Origin: Brucella pituitosa
GTDB taxonomy: Bacteria > Pseudomonadota > Alphaproteobacteria > Rhizobiales > Rhizobiaceae
DNA length: 64,000 nt
Assembly: GCF_003049685.1 (NCBI RefSeq)
Contig: NZ_PYSY02000002.1
Coordinates: 558,001 to 622,000 of the forward strand
Reading direction: 5' to 3'
How positions within the stretch are numbered: the stretch's first letter is position 1; each line of letters begins with the position of its first letter. This document shows positions 36,519 to 44,382 of the stretch, one piece after another. The translations under genes were made by a program, and so were the position numbers. The notes under the pieces are model-generated. The model had not been told where the DNA came from. It did not search any database and saw only the letters and a program-made list of their open reading frames with translations.

Positions 36519-36920
36519 TTAATCGCCGCTTGCGATAGTCCTGTCGCGGAGGCGACGTTTCCATGGCCACTCACCATCGATTTCCGCTTCCAGTGAAAAG
36601 CTGAGGAAGGTTCTGATCAGAACGATCAGGCCCAGCAGGCCAACACTTTCCCATGTAAGCGGGGAAATAATGGTAGCGATGATATCCGCACCGATCAGGA
36701 TTTCGAGGCCGAGCAGAATGCCGCGACCAAGATTGGCGCGATAGCGCGTATAGGCTTTCTCGCCCGAAAGTACGAACACGTCTTTAAGATAACCAAGCGT
36801 TGCAACGGCGACACCGATCAGGATCACTGCCACACCAAAAAATTCAAGAGCAGACGCCATCGGCTCCAGAATTGGCGCAATCAAACTTACGAATTCGCCG
36901 CGTTCCACACCCGCATTCAT
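36519..36920 (-). CDS. DUF1622-family membrane protein
   Basis: Inner-membrane protein of 133 residues with three hydrophobic segments. The core RANLGRGILLGLEILIGADIIATI followed by LGLIVLIRTFLSFSLEAEIDGEWPW is diagnostic of DUF1622. No function is known for the family. It is convergent with the M24 peptidase, 20 bases from its stop, and stands alone. Confidence 0.85.
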   Translation of the reverse strand: MNAGVERGEFVSLIAPILEPMASALEFFGVAVILIGVAVATLGYLKDVFVLSGEKAYTRYRANLGRGILLGLEILIGADIIATIISPLTWESVGLLGLIVLIRTFLSFSLEAEIDGEWPWKRRLRDRTIASGD

Positions 36921-37248
36921 GTTTGCGCTCCCCAGTGCCCATTAGTCTCAAACTTGAGCTTAGTTCGGAAAACTTAAAAAAGATGCGGCAAGCATTCCTG
37001 CCGCGTGGCTGTAACCCGAGTTGTTCCGCGTGTGCTTAACAGCCATTTTTCGGCCTCATACTGTTCACATATACTTGAATAAATCGTGTCATACTGGGCA
37101 TTCAGCCCGCCTCAAGGCTTTATTGTTCACACTTTTCGATACATTCTGTGAACCATATGCTGTCTAGGCGCTGGCGATGGAAAGGCCTATCTCTTGCTCA
37201 TCGAAACGACGAACACACCGTCGCTTCACAAATTCAAGGAGATAGAAA
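36921..37248. other. Intergenic region upstream of the DUF680-like pair
   Basis: About 328 bases. AAGGAGATAG just before 37249 is a strong ribosome site. A promoter for the small secreted protein must lie here, but I do not see a clear pair of boxes. No RNA gene is supported. Confidence 0.5.
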
Positions 37249-37476
37249 ATGAAAAAGCTTGCTCTTGCTGCCGTAGCCGTTGCCCTTAGCGCCGGTGCTG
37301 CACTCGCTGAAAACCCAAATGTTGGCACCCCTGCCGATCTTTATGCAAACGACCGTACACCCGTTACAACCCAGCAGGTTGATAACACGGCAACCGCTTC
37401 CATTGGCCAGTCGTCGTTCCAGGATGGTTCGGCTCATCGTTTCGGTGATGCATCGCCTTCGAGCTTCCAGAACTAA
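37249..37476 (+). CDS. Small secreted DUF680-like protein, copy 1
   Basis: Secreted or periplasmic protein of 75 residues. A textbook signal peptide KKLALAAVAVALSAGAALA is cleaved before ENPN at about residue 20. The 55-residue mature part is Asn/Thr/Ser-rich and contains QQVDNTATASIG, which resembles the VDxxxTASI stretch of DUF680 proteins from rhizobia and Brucella. It has no cysteines. The function is unknown. A near-identical copy lies 192 bases downstream. Confidence 0.85.
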   Translation: MKKLALAAVAVALSAGAALAENPNVGTPADLYANDRTPVTTQQVDNTATASIGQSSFQDGSAHRFGDASPSSFQN

Positions 37477-37492
37477 GCCCGACTTTTAATGC

Positions 37493-37537
37493 GCGCATCT
37501 TATCCGAAAACCGCTTCACACTTTTCGGGATGCGCTC
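37493..37537. repeat. Palindromic intergenic repeat, copy 2
   Basis: On the minus strand it reads GAGCGCATCCCGAAAAGTG, then GAAGCGGTTTTCGGATAAG and ATGCGC, with self-complementary outer (gcgcatc) and inner (ccgaaaa) arms. It is a longer version of the half copy at 43031-43060 and a diverged match to 14936-14983. It lies just after DUF680-like copy 1 and may end its transcript. Confidence 0.75.
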
Positions 37538-37585
37538 AAAACAATCCCGCCTGACGGAATAATCCGAACGGCACCCCAGTTATCT

Positions 37586-37648
37586 CCCCGGTGGATGGCA
37601 TTGGTGTCACCCCGGTGTCCCCGGAAGCACTGATGCCATCCAAAGGGG
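37586..37648 (+). promoter_or_regulatory. Long leader hairpin before DUF680-like copy 2
   Basis: tggatggcat (37592-37601) and atgccatcca (37633-37642) are perfect arms, extended outward by cccc/gggg across a 2-base mismatch. The loop of about 31 bases holds further GC-rich repeats (ccccggtgt). It ends a few bases before the AGAAGGAATAG ribosome site, so it could control translation or terminate early. Confidence 0.6.
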
Positions 37649-37668
37649 CGATTAGAAGGAATAGAAAA

Positions 37669-37899
37669 ATGAAGAAGTTTGCTCTTGCTGCCGTAGCCGT
37701 TGCCCTTAGCGCCGGTGCAGCACTCGCTGAAAATCCACATGTTGGTGAACCTGCCGATCTTTATGCAAATGACCGCACGCCAGTTGCAACCCAGCAGGTT
37801 GATAACACTGCAACCGCTTCAATCGGCCAGACAACCAACTATCAGGACGGCTCCGCACATCGTTTCGGTGATGCGTCCCCATCAAGCTTCCAGAACTAA
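37669..37899 (+). CDS. Small secreted DUF680-like protein, copy 2
   Basis: Secreted protein of 76 residues, almost identical to copy 1. The signal peptide differs by one residue. In the mature part, only a few positions change (PHVGEP for PNVGTP, PVATQ for PVTTQ, TTNYQDG for SSFQDG). The start at 37669 follows AGAAGGAATAGAAAA. The shared protein but different leader sequence shows an old duplication of the coding part with a new upstream region. Function is unknown. Confidence 0.85.
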   Translation: MKKFALAAVAVALSAGAALAENPHVGEPADLYANDRTPVATQQVDNTATASIGQTTNYQDGSAHRFGDASPSSFQN

Positions 37900-37923
37900 G
37901 ACCCGCGGAAGCAGGTCCAATAC

Positions 37924-37956
37924 AAAAAGGCGAAGCCTCTTCAGGCTCCGCCTTTT
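37924..37956. terminator. Terminator between DUF680-like copy 2 and lysR
   Basis: aaaaaggcgaagcct and aggctccgcctttt form a stem with one mismatch and loop cttc, ending in a TTTTGTTGTTT stretch. It lies between convergent genes. Confidence 0.8.
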
Positions 37957-37978
37957 GTTGTTTGTGGGGAAGCGCCTA

Positions 37979-38878
37979 TTATTCCATCCGTGTAATGATC
38001 GCTTTGATTTCCCGCTCAAAGAAATCCGAAAATGCCACAATACGTGGTGGCAGTTTCTGGAATGGCGGATAATAAAGAGTAAGCCAGAGCTGCGGCGGCG
38101 ACCATTCTGGCAAAATCTGCACGAGCCGTCCGGTGCGCAGATGTTCAGCCACAATGAAGACAGGCAGTATTGCGACTCCTGCCCCGTCGGCCGCCATATT
38201 GGCCAGCACTTCACCATTATTCGCGCTTATCATACGTCCGGCGGAAATATTGACCGTCGAACTTCCATCAGACAAAATCCAGTTTTCGCGGCGACTTTGA
38301 AAACTATAACCTAAGCAACCATCAACGGTCAGCTCGGTCGGATGCTTAACATCGACGAAAACCGTACCGGGCGCAGCAACCAGAATGCGCTTGATCGCAC
38401 TAATCTTGCGCCAGATTGTAAATTTATCAGACGGTGCGCCTGAAATGCGGATCGCGAGATCAAAATCCTGCTCGACCATATCCAGCATCTGATCGGTCAA
38501 TGACAATTCTATTTCAATCCTGGGATAGAGCTCACGAAATGCAGAGAGTATCTTTGGTAAAACCTGTTGACCAAGCGACATGGGCGCATTGATCCGCAAA
38601 CGTCCCTGATCGGCCTTATGAACATTCATCAGTTCCAGCCGAGCCACCTCCAGCGCCGTGACCGCTGGCTCGATACGGGCTGCAAACACAGCCCCATCAG
38701 TGGTCAGCGAGACTTGCCGTGTCGTGCGCACGAAAAGCTGGACGCCCAGCTCTTCTTCAAGTGCTGCGATTGTCCGTGTGACGGAAGCCGGCGTCATATC
38801 CAGCTCTCGCGAAACCTGCGCAAAATTACGCTTCTCAGCGGCCAGTAGAAACGTCTTGAGGGCTTTAAGCTCGTTCAT
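37979..38878 (-). CDS. LysR-family transcriptional regulator
   Basis: DNA-binding regulator of 299 residues. The N-terminal helix-turn-helix is FLLAAEKRNFAQVSRELDMTPASVTRTIAALEEELGVQLFVRTTRQV, and the C-terminal domain is the periplasmic-binding-protein-like effector domain (SLGQQVLPKILSAFRELYP, GAPSDKFTIWRKI). The style is that of the short CrgA/AaeR-like group. It lies downstream of and on the same strand as the metallopeptidase fusion gene, with a 72-base gap. Its target is not evident: LysR genes usually control a divergent neighbour, and here there is none. Confidence 0.9.
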   Translation of the reverse strand: MNELKALKTFLLAAEKRNFAQVSRELDMTPASVTRTIAALEEELGVQLFVRTTRQVSLTTDGAVFAARIEPAVTALEVARLELMNVHKADQGRLRINAPMSLGQQVLPKILSAFRELYPRIEIELSLTDQMLDMVEQDFDLAIRISGAPSDKFTIWRKISAIKRILVAAPGTVFVDVKHPTELTVDGCLGYSFQSRRENWILSDGSSTVNISAGRMISANNGEVLANMAADGAGVAILPVFIVAEHLRTGRLVQILPEWSPPQLWLTLYYPPFQKLPPRIVAFSDFFEREIKAIITRME

Positions 38879-38950
38879 TCGTTCATTTCCACTGATGCAA
38901 TATAGTTACAACCATTGCATCAGTGGTTATCAACAATCAACCCGCAGCAG

Positions 38951-40990
38951 TTACTTGCTCACGGGCAAACCATTTCCCGTCCATGCTTCGAGTCCACCGC
39001 GATACCAGAAAGTAGTCCAGCCGAGCATAGCTGAACGCAGTGCAGCATTATAGGACGAACGGTCATTCATGCCCTTGCCGAAAAACACCACGCCAACACT
39101 TCTGTCACCACCAGCCTTCTCGTTGAGCCACTCATCCAGCGCCTGCTGCAGACTATCTGTAACGCTGCCATCGCGCCCGGCATCTACGAGAGAATAGGCG
39201 TTCTGCATGGTTTCCTGCAAACCGCTGGTATCAACGAAAAGAGTTTTACGTCCGTTCGCAATGATCTTCACAACTTCAACGGTGGTGATAATCGTTGCTT
39301 TGGCATGCTTGCTGGGTGTTGGCCCGGTATATGGCGACTGGAACAGCACCATGCTTGCAGCCACGCCGTCATCACGCAGTTCATCCAGAGCCGCACCTGC
39401 CGCACCGCCTGAAGCTGGCGCGGATGCATTGGTTGGCTGTCCTGCAGCATCTCCCTGCGCACTTCCTGTCTCAACGTCAGAAATCATAACCGCCAGATGT
39501 TCGAACAGGTCATAACACATGGTAATCGAACCCTCTTTCGGGTCGTACCATGCGTTCAGCTGATCACAGTCACGGAACGTGACCGTTATGGGTCTTGGCA
39601 GCACATAGGTCTGGGACAAGCCATCGAAATAACCTGTCAAAGCAGTCGAGAGCTTTGTGGCGTAGAAATCGCCCACTCTGCGCGAAGAAGGCTGAAAGAC
39701 CGTCTTGATCGTTGCGCCCGGGGCATTTGCCGGTTGTTCGCCTTCCGGGTGCCATTCGCCGGAACGCGTGTGAGGGGCGAGGATTTTGCGCCATGCGCGA
39801 TTTTGCTTGTTGAATTCATCCGAACAACGAAAACGCGTGCGCTCATCCAGCTTCACCCCATCGGCAATCGAGCTGAAAACTTTCGGGTTGCCGCCATACA
39901 TAATGCAAAGCATATTGCGAAAGCGCTTAAGATCGGCCGTGTGCTCATCCTGCCATGGAGAAGGCGAACTGCCCTTCATCTCGTTGATTTTGCCGCTATA
40001 ATACCACTGCAACGCCGCATAGCTTGCGCTGCCAATTGCCATGTCGTCGATTTCTTTATCACCGGACGGATACATTGTCGGTTCGACAATTTGCAAAGCG
40101 GAATAGATATCGACAGCATCCTCTTCAGGGCCGGTCGATGGGAGTTGCAATTCCCCAATCAACGCATGTCCAAATTCATGCGCAAAGATGCTGCGCACCA
40201 GTCCGTAATAAACTGATGCGATACGCCCCCCATCCCCGCCAAAGTCGGGCAGAGGACCAGAAACTCCTCCCGCACCTGATGCAGGTTGAGAACCATTGCC
40301 GGTCGTTTGCGGTGCTGGTTGGGAACCGGTATCAGCTGTCTGTGGTGCCGAACCGCCACCCTGCCCGCTTCCAACAATTGGTTGCGTCGGGACGTTCTCG
40401 CCGTCAGACGTAATGCTGAAATTAGCGATCCCGAACATTCCAATATCGTAAGCCATTACGCCGATTTGTGCGCCAAGGGCCGGTGAACCCTGAACGTCGC
40501 CGATCATTCTTCCGTTCAGAAGGAAGCGTGTCACGCCGGGAACATCGATCATCTCGATGACATCGGTACCGTCGAGCCTGGCTACATTCGGTATAGTTGC
40601 AATATTGCGCTGCTGGCCATTTTCCATGCAGAACAGCTTAACGCTCTTATCTGCGACGACCTCCATCAGACAGATCGCTTTATGGGCTGGATTTGATGCA
40701 ACCAGCCCTAGCGAAGCGCCTGGCTTGGAAGAGTTAACTGCAATCGTTACCTTCGTTGCGCGTCCGGCTTCGGGCGCGGGTCCGGCATTGACGACCAGTG
40801 TCTGCTCAGTACCGCTGGACTGCTGGTTGTTGAGAACGAACCAACCGTCATTGGCGGAACCAGTCCATCCCTGAACAATCTGCGACGATACAGCTGAGGC
40901 AAGCGGGCCGAGTTCCCTCTCAAATTCGGCATGGGCAGGAAGATTGGACGCGATAAAACTCGCGAAAAAAACCGCACCCAAAAGACGCAT
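38951..40990 (-). CDS. Secreted DUF4344-type metallopeptidase fused to an inactive rhodanese-like domain
   Basis: Exported protein of 679 residues. The signal peptide MRLLGAVFFASFIASNLPAHAE ends near residue 22. Residues about 30-195 look like a beta-sandwich (LamG or DUF1080-like), followed by a Gly/Ser/Gln/Pro linker (205-250). The middle part carries HEFGH at 271-275 (HExxH zinc motif) and VTFRDCDQLNAWYDPKEGSITMC, typical of DUF4344 putative peptidases. The last 110 residues have a rhodanese outline (KTLFVDTSG near the start, YRGGLEAWTGNGLPV at the end), but the catalytic Cys loop reads FFGKGMND, with no Cys. The combination of three domains is unusual and its role is unknown. Confidence 0.8.
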   Translation of the reverse strand: MRLLGAVFFASFIASNLPAHAEFERELGPLASAVSSQIVQGWTGSANDGWFVLNNQQSSGTEQTLVVNAGPAPEAGRATKVTIAVNSSKPGASLGLVASNPAHKAICLMEVVADKSVKLFCMENGQQRNIATIPNVARLDGTDVIEMIDVPGVTRFLLNGRMIGDVQGSPALGAQIGVMAYDIGMFGIANFSITSDGENVPTQPIVGSGQGGGSAPQTADTGSQPAPQTTGNGSQPASGAGGVSGPLPDFGGDGGRIASVYYGLVRSIFAHEFGHALIGELQLPSTGPEEDAVDIYSALQIVEPTMYPSGDKEIDDMAIGSASYAALQWYYSGKINEMKGSSPSPWQDEHTADLKRFRNMLCIMYGGNPKVFSSIADGVKLDERTRFRCSDEFNKQNRAWRKILAPHTRSGEWHPEGEQPANAPGATIKTVFQPSSRRVGDFYATKLSTALTGYFDGLSQTYVLPRPITVTFRDCDQLNAWYDPKEGSITMCYDLFEHLAVMISDVETGSAQGDAAGQPTNASAPASGGAAGAALDELRDDGVAASMVLFQSPYTGPTPSKHAKATIITTVEVVKIIANGRKTLFVDTSGLQETMQNAYSLVDAGRDGSVTDSLQQALDEWLNEKAGGDRSVGVVFFGKGMNDRSSYNAALRSAMLGWTTFWYRGGLEAWTGNGLPVSK

Positions 40991-41199
40991 TCGAAAGTCC
41001 CCATTCCGCTAATGTCATCAATATGGCGCGGCACTTATCGCGGATAGCAAGGCGCCCAAAACTATGATCTGCCATTCAACTCGTTTATTGCAATACGATT
41101 CAACAGATTGATGTCAATCAGTAATTGCTCATTCGCCTAAGCAGATGGTGGATTACCACCCAATAAATTGGCCCTCAATCTACGATTTGGAGAACCGGA

Positions 41200-41691
41200 C
41201 TATCTATGTTGCAACTCGCGCCGCCCTTTTGAGATCATCACCCAACCGATGACCGTCAATATTCCGCCACCGATTGCCATTGGCAATACAAGGACGAACA
41301 ACCAGAACAAAAATGCCGTAGCTGCATCGTTACGACCTGACGCTACGAGATTCGTTCCTTCCTGCATCTCTGAACCAGATACAAATACCGTAGCGAGCAA
41401 ACCGAGGAGGATAACAGCTCCCAGCACAAAGCAGCCCCAACCAATTTGAAGTTTGCGGGTTGTAAATCGGGACAACCAAATAGCGCCCACAACCATCACC
41501 AAAACCTGCACAAGTATAGTGATGATAATTGCACTATTAAGACCGTCTGCATTGGCTGTTGCAGTGGTTACGGTGTCCATCTGGGCTGGGAAAAAGGCCA
41601 TTGCTAACGGAGCCAGGAGGCCAAAACCAAAACGTGCCAATAGAACGCCAAACACGATACTAATAAGCCACTTGGTCCATACTGAGTTCAT
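41200..41691 (-). CDS. Small membrane protein of unknown function
   Basis: Hydrophobic protein of 163 residues with about four membrane segments (residues 7-34, 53-73, 87-106 and 126-150) and a basic C-terminal tail KGRRELQHR. No family is recognised. It is an isolated gene between the metallopeptidase fusion and a small secreted protein. The start ATG at 41691 has only a weak ribosome site (GGAAAG) upstream. Confidence 0.6.
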   Translation of the reverse strand: MNSVWTKWLISIVFGVLLARFGFGLLAPLAMAFFPAQMDTVTTATANADGLNSAIIITILVQVLVMVVGAIWLSRFTTRKLQIGWGCFVLGAVILLGLLATVFVSGSEMQEGTNLVASGRNDAATAFLFWLFVLVLPMAIGGGILTVIGWVMISKGRRELQHR

Positions 41692-41965
41692 CAGACATCT
41701 TTCCTGGAGCCGTTTCGACCCGGTTGAATCGGATCGGCACGAATTGCCTTACATTAGCGAACACTAGACGGAAGATCGGAGAGAGGTCAATTCAGTATTG
41801 TCCACAGAGCAGACAATTGACTCATCTGGGAATGTTTGTAATGCGATAGCGAATGATTGCTTTCGTTCTGGCTGAAGATGCGGAAGTTCCAATTATCTAT
41901 TGTGAGCCGTCATCAATGCTTTCCAATAGTGCAGGCATTAGACCAAAACTAGGAAAGCATCTGAA

Positions 41966-42448
41966 ATGAATCGAACACTGCGCGCACTTGTCATGGCATC
42001 AACCATCAATGCAGCTTTCGCAATCTCCTTCGTTGCCATTGGAAACGCGGGGCCTGCCGCAGGAGCTGAAACGGTGGTCGTGCAGGCGGAAATACAAGAG
42101 CAGCCTGCACCCGAAACAGACACGTTCGGACGTTCTCAATTCATTCTGTCTGGCAATCCGATCATCCCACCGCGCGATTACGGCAAGGGATTGCAGCTTC
42201 CTGATACAAATGAATACAGCCCGGATGAAAGCGGAACGATCTACGATATTGCTTTTCTCGGGATCGAAAATGGCGAAATGCAGTTTGAGGTCCGCGGCTA
42301 CTCAATCGCAGATTTGAGCTCCCCTGCGACAGGACAGACTTCATCTTTCCCGCAAGATCAAAAGACCGTTGAAATACGCGATATTGTTATTGTGATTGAA
42401 GAAGTCACGGATGGTAGCCTGACTTACAAAATCGTGTATCGCAAGTAA
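41966..42448 (+). CDS. Small secreted protein of unknown function
   Basis: Protein of 160 residues with an N-terminal export-type segment NRTLRALVMASTINAAFAISFVAI and probable cleavage near GAET (residues 32-35). The mature part is acidic, with no cysteines, and predicted to be mainly beta strand (KTVEIRDIVIVIEEVTDGSLTYKIVYR). It is convergent with the Rrf2 gene, seven bases away. No family is recognised. The ATG at 41966 follows CTAGGAAAGCATCTGAA. Confidence 0.65.
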   Translation: MNRTLRALVMASTINAAFAISFVAIGNAGPAAGAETVVVQAEIQEQPAPETDTFGRSQFILSGNPIIPPRDYGKGLQLPDTNEYSPDESGTIYDIAFLGIENGEMQFEVRGYSIADLSSPATGQTSSFPQDQKTVEIRDIVIVIEEVTDGSLTYKIVYRK

Positions 42449-42455
42449 TCGGTCG

Positions 42456-42920
42456 TTATGCCGTGAGTTTGGCCCATTCAGGCGCAGTGCCATCATCCTC
42501 AAGCCCGCCATTTAGCGCAAATTGGTCCAGAGTCATGGCATCCAAAACGCCGACGATTGCCTCGCGGACAAGCAACATGGAACGGCGAACCTGACATGCC
42601 TTGTGATCCTCGCAATCTTCGCAAGGTTCATAAGCGGTGCGACTGGCACAACGGATAGGTGCCAGCGGTCCATCCAGAACGCGGATGGCCTGACCGATCG
42701 TTATTTCGCTGGCTGGTTTTGCCAAACTATAACCGCCACCTGGCCCTTTCTTTGAACGCAAAATACCGTCGTTGCGCAACTCCAGCAGGATCGCGTCCAG
42801 AAATTTCTTTGAAATATTGTTCTTGGCGGCAATTTCCGCAACAAATGCGCTCTCACCTGGAGAAAGCAAAGCAAGGTGTGCCAACGCCTTTAGGCCGTAT
42901 TTCCCCTTTTTCGTAAGCAT
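42456..42920 (-). CDS. Rrf2-family regulator with four-cysteine cluster motif
   Basis: Winged-helix regulator of 154 residues. The DNA-binding part is MLTKKGKYGLKALAHLALLS followed by AAKNNISKKFLDAILLELRNDGILRSKKGPGGGY. Four cysteines, C91, C100, C103 and C109, lie in CASRTAYEPCEDCEDHKAC. IscR and RirA bind an Fe-S cluster with three cysteines in this region, so this is a likely iron, redox or sulfur sensor. The extra Cys gives CX8CX2CX5C spacing. It may control nearby sulfur genes such as cysK, but this is inference. It is not adjacent to isc/suf genes. Confidence 0.88.
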   Translation of the reverse strand: MLTKKGKYGLKALAHLALLSPGESAFVAEIAAKNNISKKFLDAILLELRNDGILRSKKGPGGGYSLAKPASEITIGQAIRVLDGPLAPIRCASRTAYEPCEDCEDHKACQVRRSMLLVREAIVGVLDAMTLDQFALNGGLEDDGTAPEWAKLTA

Positions 42921-42985
42921 GCAACCCTCCGCCGATTTGGTAGATTGTGCATTTGCACTAAATCGAGCGGATTAATAGTCTTTTA

Positions 42986-43016
42986 CAACTGACCAAATGT
43001 CACATTCAGTCAGTTG
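42986..43016. promoter_or_regulatory. Inverted repeat between rrf2 and chaC
   Basis: caactgac (42986-42993) and gtcagttg (43009-43016) are perfect 8-bp arms with 15 bases between, in the 138-base gap upstream of the Fe-S type Rrf2 gene. It could be an operator of this regulator or part of the chaC 3' end. No U-run is seen on either side. Confidence 0.45.
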
Positions 43017-43030
43017 ATGGATTTTATCTG

Positions 43031-43060
43031 GAGCGCATCCCGAAAAGTGCGAAGCGGTTC
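43031..43060. repeat. Palindromic intergenic repeat, half copy 3
   Basis: gagcgcatcccgaaaagtg followed by cgaagcggtt matches the left half of the copy at 37493-37537 (reverse strand). The second half is missing. Its last bases form part of the chaC stop codon (tca at 43059-43061). Confidence 0.65.
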
Positions 43061-43808
43061 AGTGAGAGACACACAGATTGCCCGAATGCGACTTGGCGGA
43101 TGCCGGCTTGTTCAACTCGTAAAGCTCGGCGATTTCCGTCGCAACGAGCTCCTGAAGCTTCCATAGATTGCGGTCGCGGATGCCCTTTTCTTCCAGATGC
43201 TTGACTGTAAGATAGAGGTATTCTGCGCAGGAACCAATGTGCCCACAGGCACGCGCCAGAGTTCGGGCCACTGTCTCAAGCGGCAAACCGTTCAACACAC
43301 GGTCTCCGCGGGGGCCCGCCCAGAATGTAAGCGCCCTTACAGGCCCCTCAGGTGTTTCAAGAAATACCCAGCGAATGCTCGATGCATCGCTAATCGAACT
43401 GATCTCGCGGCGGATCATACGTTGAATCTGGCCCAATCTGTCTTCGTCAGAGAGCCGAAAAGCGATCCCATTACAACTGCCACCTCGCCTTAAAGCAAGC
43501 ATCAAACCCGGCTGGCTTTGTGTGCCGCGCCAGCGTGTCAGCCGCAAGCAAAACGACCTGTGCCAGCCTCTCAATCCACCATAACGCCAGTCAACAGCAT
43601 TGAAATCAGGTTTCCAGATCAGCGAGCCATAAGCGAACACCCACAATGGATCTTCACCGCTTTCAAGATATAGTTTTTCAGAAAGTTTTTGCACATCAAG
43701 ATCAGTCATCGGAACTTTGTTCGGCTCCGGCCCCCGATCTACTTCCGCCCGAATGCTTAGCGAAACCAATTCTTCAGTCAGCGTCATTCTGGATGTAAAA
43801 TCAGTCAA
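43059..43808 (-). CDS. chaC: ChaC-family gamma-glutamylcyclotransferase
   Basis: Cytoplasmic enzyme of 249 residues of the ChaC class, which cleaves glutathione to 5-oxoproline and Cys-Gly. The substrate-binding loop is FAYGSLIWKP near residue 60, followed by VDWRYGGLRGWHRSFCLRLTRWRGTQSQPGLMLALRRGGSC, diagnostic of ChaC. The acidic residue expected for catalysis lies in the central part (VFLETPEG). Its C-terminal residues and stop codon lie next to a palindromic repeat. It fits the sulfur theme of the right half of the window, since it would release Cys-Gly. Confidence 0.9.
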   Translation of the reverse strand: MTDFTSRMTLTEELVSLSIRAEVDRGPEPNKVPMTDLDVQKLSEKLYLESGEDPLWVFAYGSLIWKPDFNAVDWRYGGLRGWHRSFCLRLTRWRGTQSQPGLMLALRRGGSCNGIAFRLSDEDRLGQIQRMIRREISSISDASSIRWVFLETPEGPVRALTFWAGPRGDRVLNGLPLETVARTLARACGHIGSCAEYLYLTVKHLEEKGIRDRNLWKLQELVATEIAELYELNKPASAKSHSGNLCVSH

Positions 43809-43885
43809 TGCACTTCTTCCCGTTCAAACTCACTTCGCGCCGGACCATGAAACCCGATCATTATGAAATGAATATACCGTCATGC

Positions 43886-44161
43886 TCAAGCCCGCAAAGA
43901 CGCCTTTGCATCGTCAAGCTGCCGGATTTTTGAAAACAAAACTTCACGATCAGATAAATGACGCTCAAACAGAGCAATGAAAATTGTATTATCAGCGATA
44001 TGCGGCAGTGGAGCGGACTGAGCACGGCGCAAGCTCTCATTTGCCGCCTGCTTGGCGGTTTCAACTGCAGCCAATAGTGACGCAATCGTCCCTCGCGCTT
44101 TCCCGCTGTCGGCATAGCTCGGTGATGAAGAATGCTGATAGTCTGACTGCGCTTGCATCAT
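43886..44161 (-). CDS. Small helical protein of unknown function
   Basis: Soluble protein of 91 residues without signal peptide or membrane segment. Helical, Ala/Gln-rich segments (IASLLAAVETAKQAANESLRRAQS, then FIALFERHLSDREVLFSKIRQLDD) suggest a helical hairpin or coiled coil. The start at 44161 (MMQAQSDYQ) is chosen for the AGGAGAT upstream; an ATG at 44185 has no ribosome site. No family is recognised. It lies alone between chaC and the porin. Confidence 0.55.
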   Translation of the reverse strand: MMQAQSDYQHSSSPSYADSGKARGTIASLLAAVETAKQAANESLRRAQSAPLPHIADNTIFIALFERHLSDREVLFSKIRQLDDAKASLRA

Positions 44162-44382
44162 AATCACATCTCCTATCAATGACATTTACGATTTAAGGGC
44201 TGACATCGATTGTAGCCTCTAACGCGCGGCAGAAACGAGGCACTTCAAGCTATTCATGCGCAGAAATCAGAAATATCGGTATTTGATAGATCGCGATTAA
44301 TGGAAAAAAGCCCCATACGGGAAGTGGCGACCAAAGCCGCCACTTCATTACTCACAGTGTGAAAACTGATTTCCCTGCCAGA

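Noticed and set aside
42456-42920. Calling the Rrf2 gene rirA or iscR
   Set aside because: Cysteine number and spacing differ from both, and no isc, suf or iron-uptake gene is adjacent.
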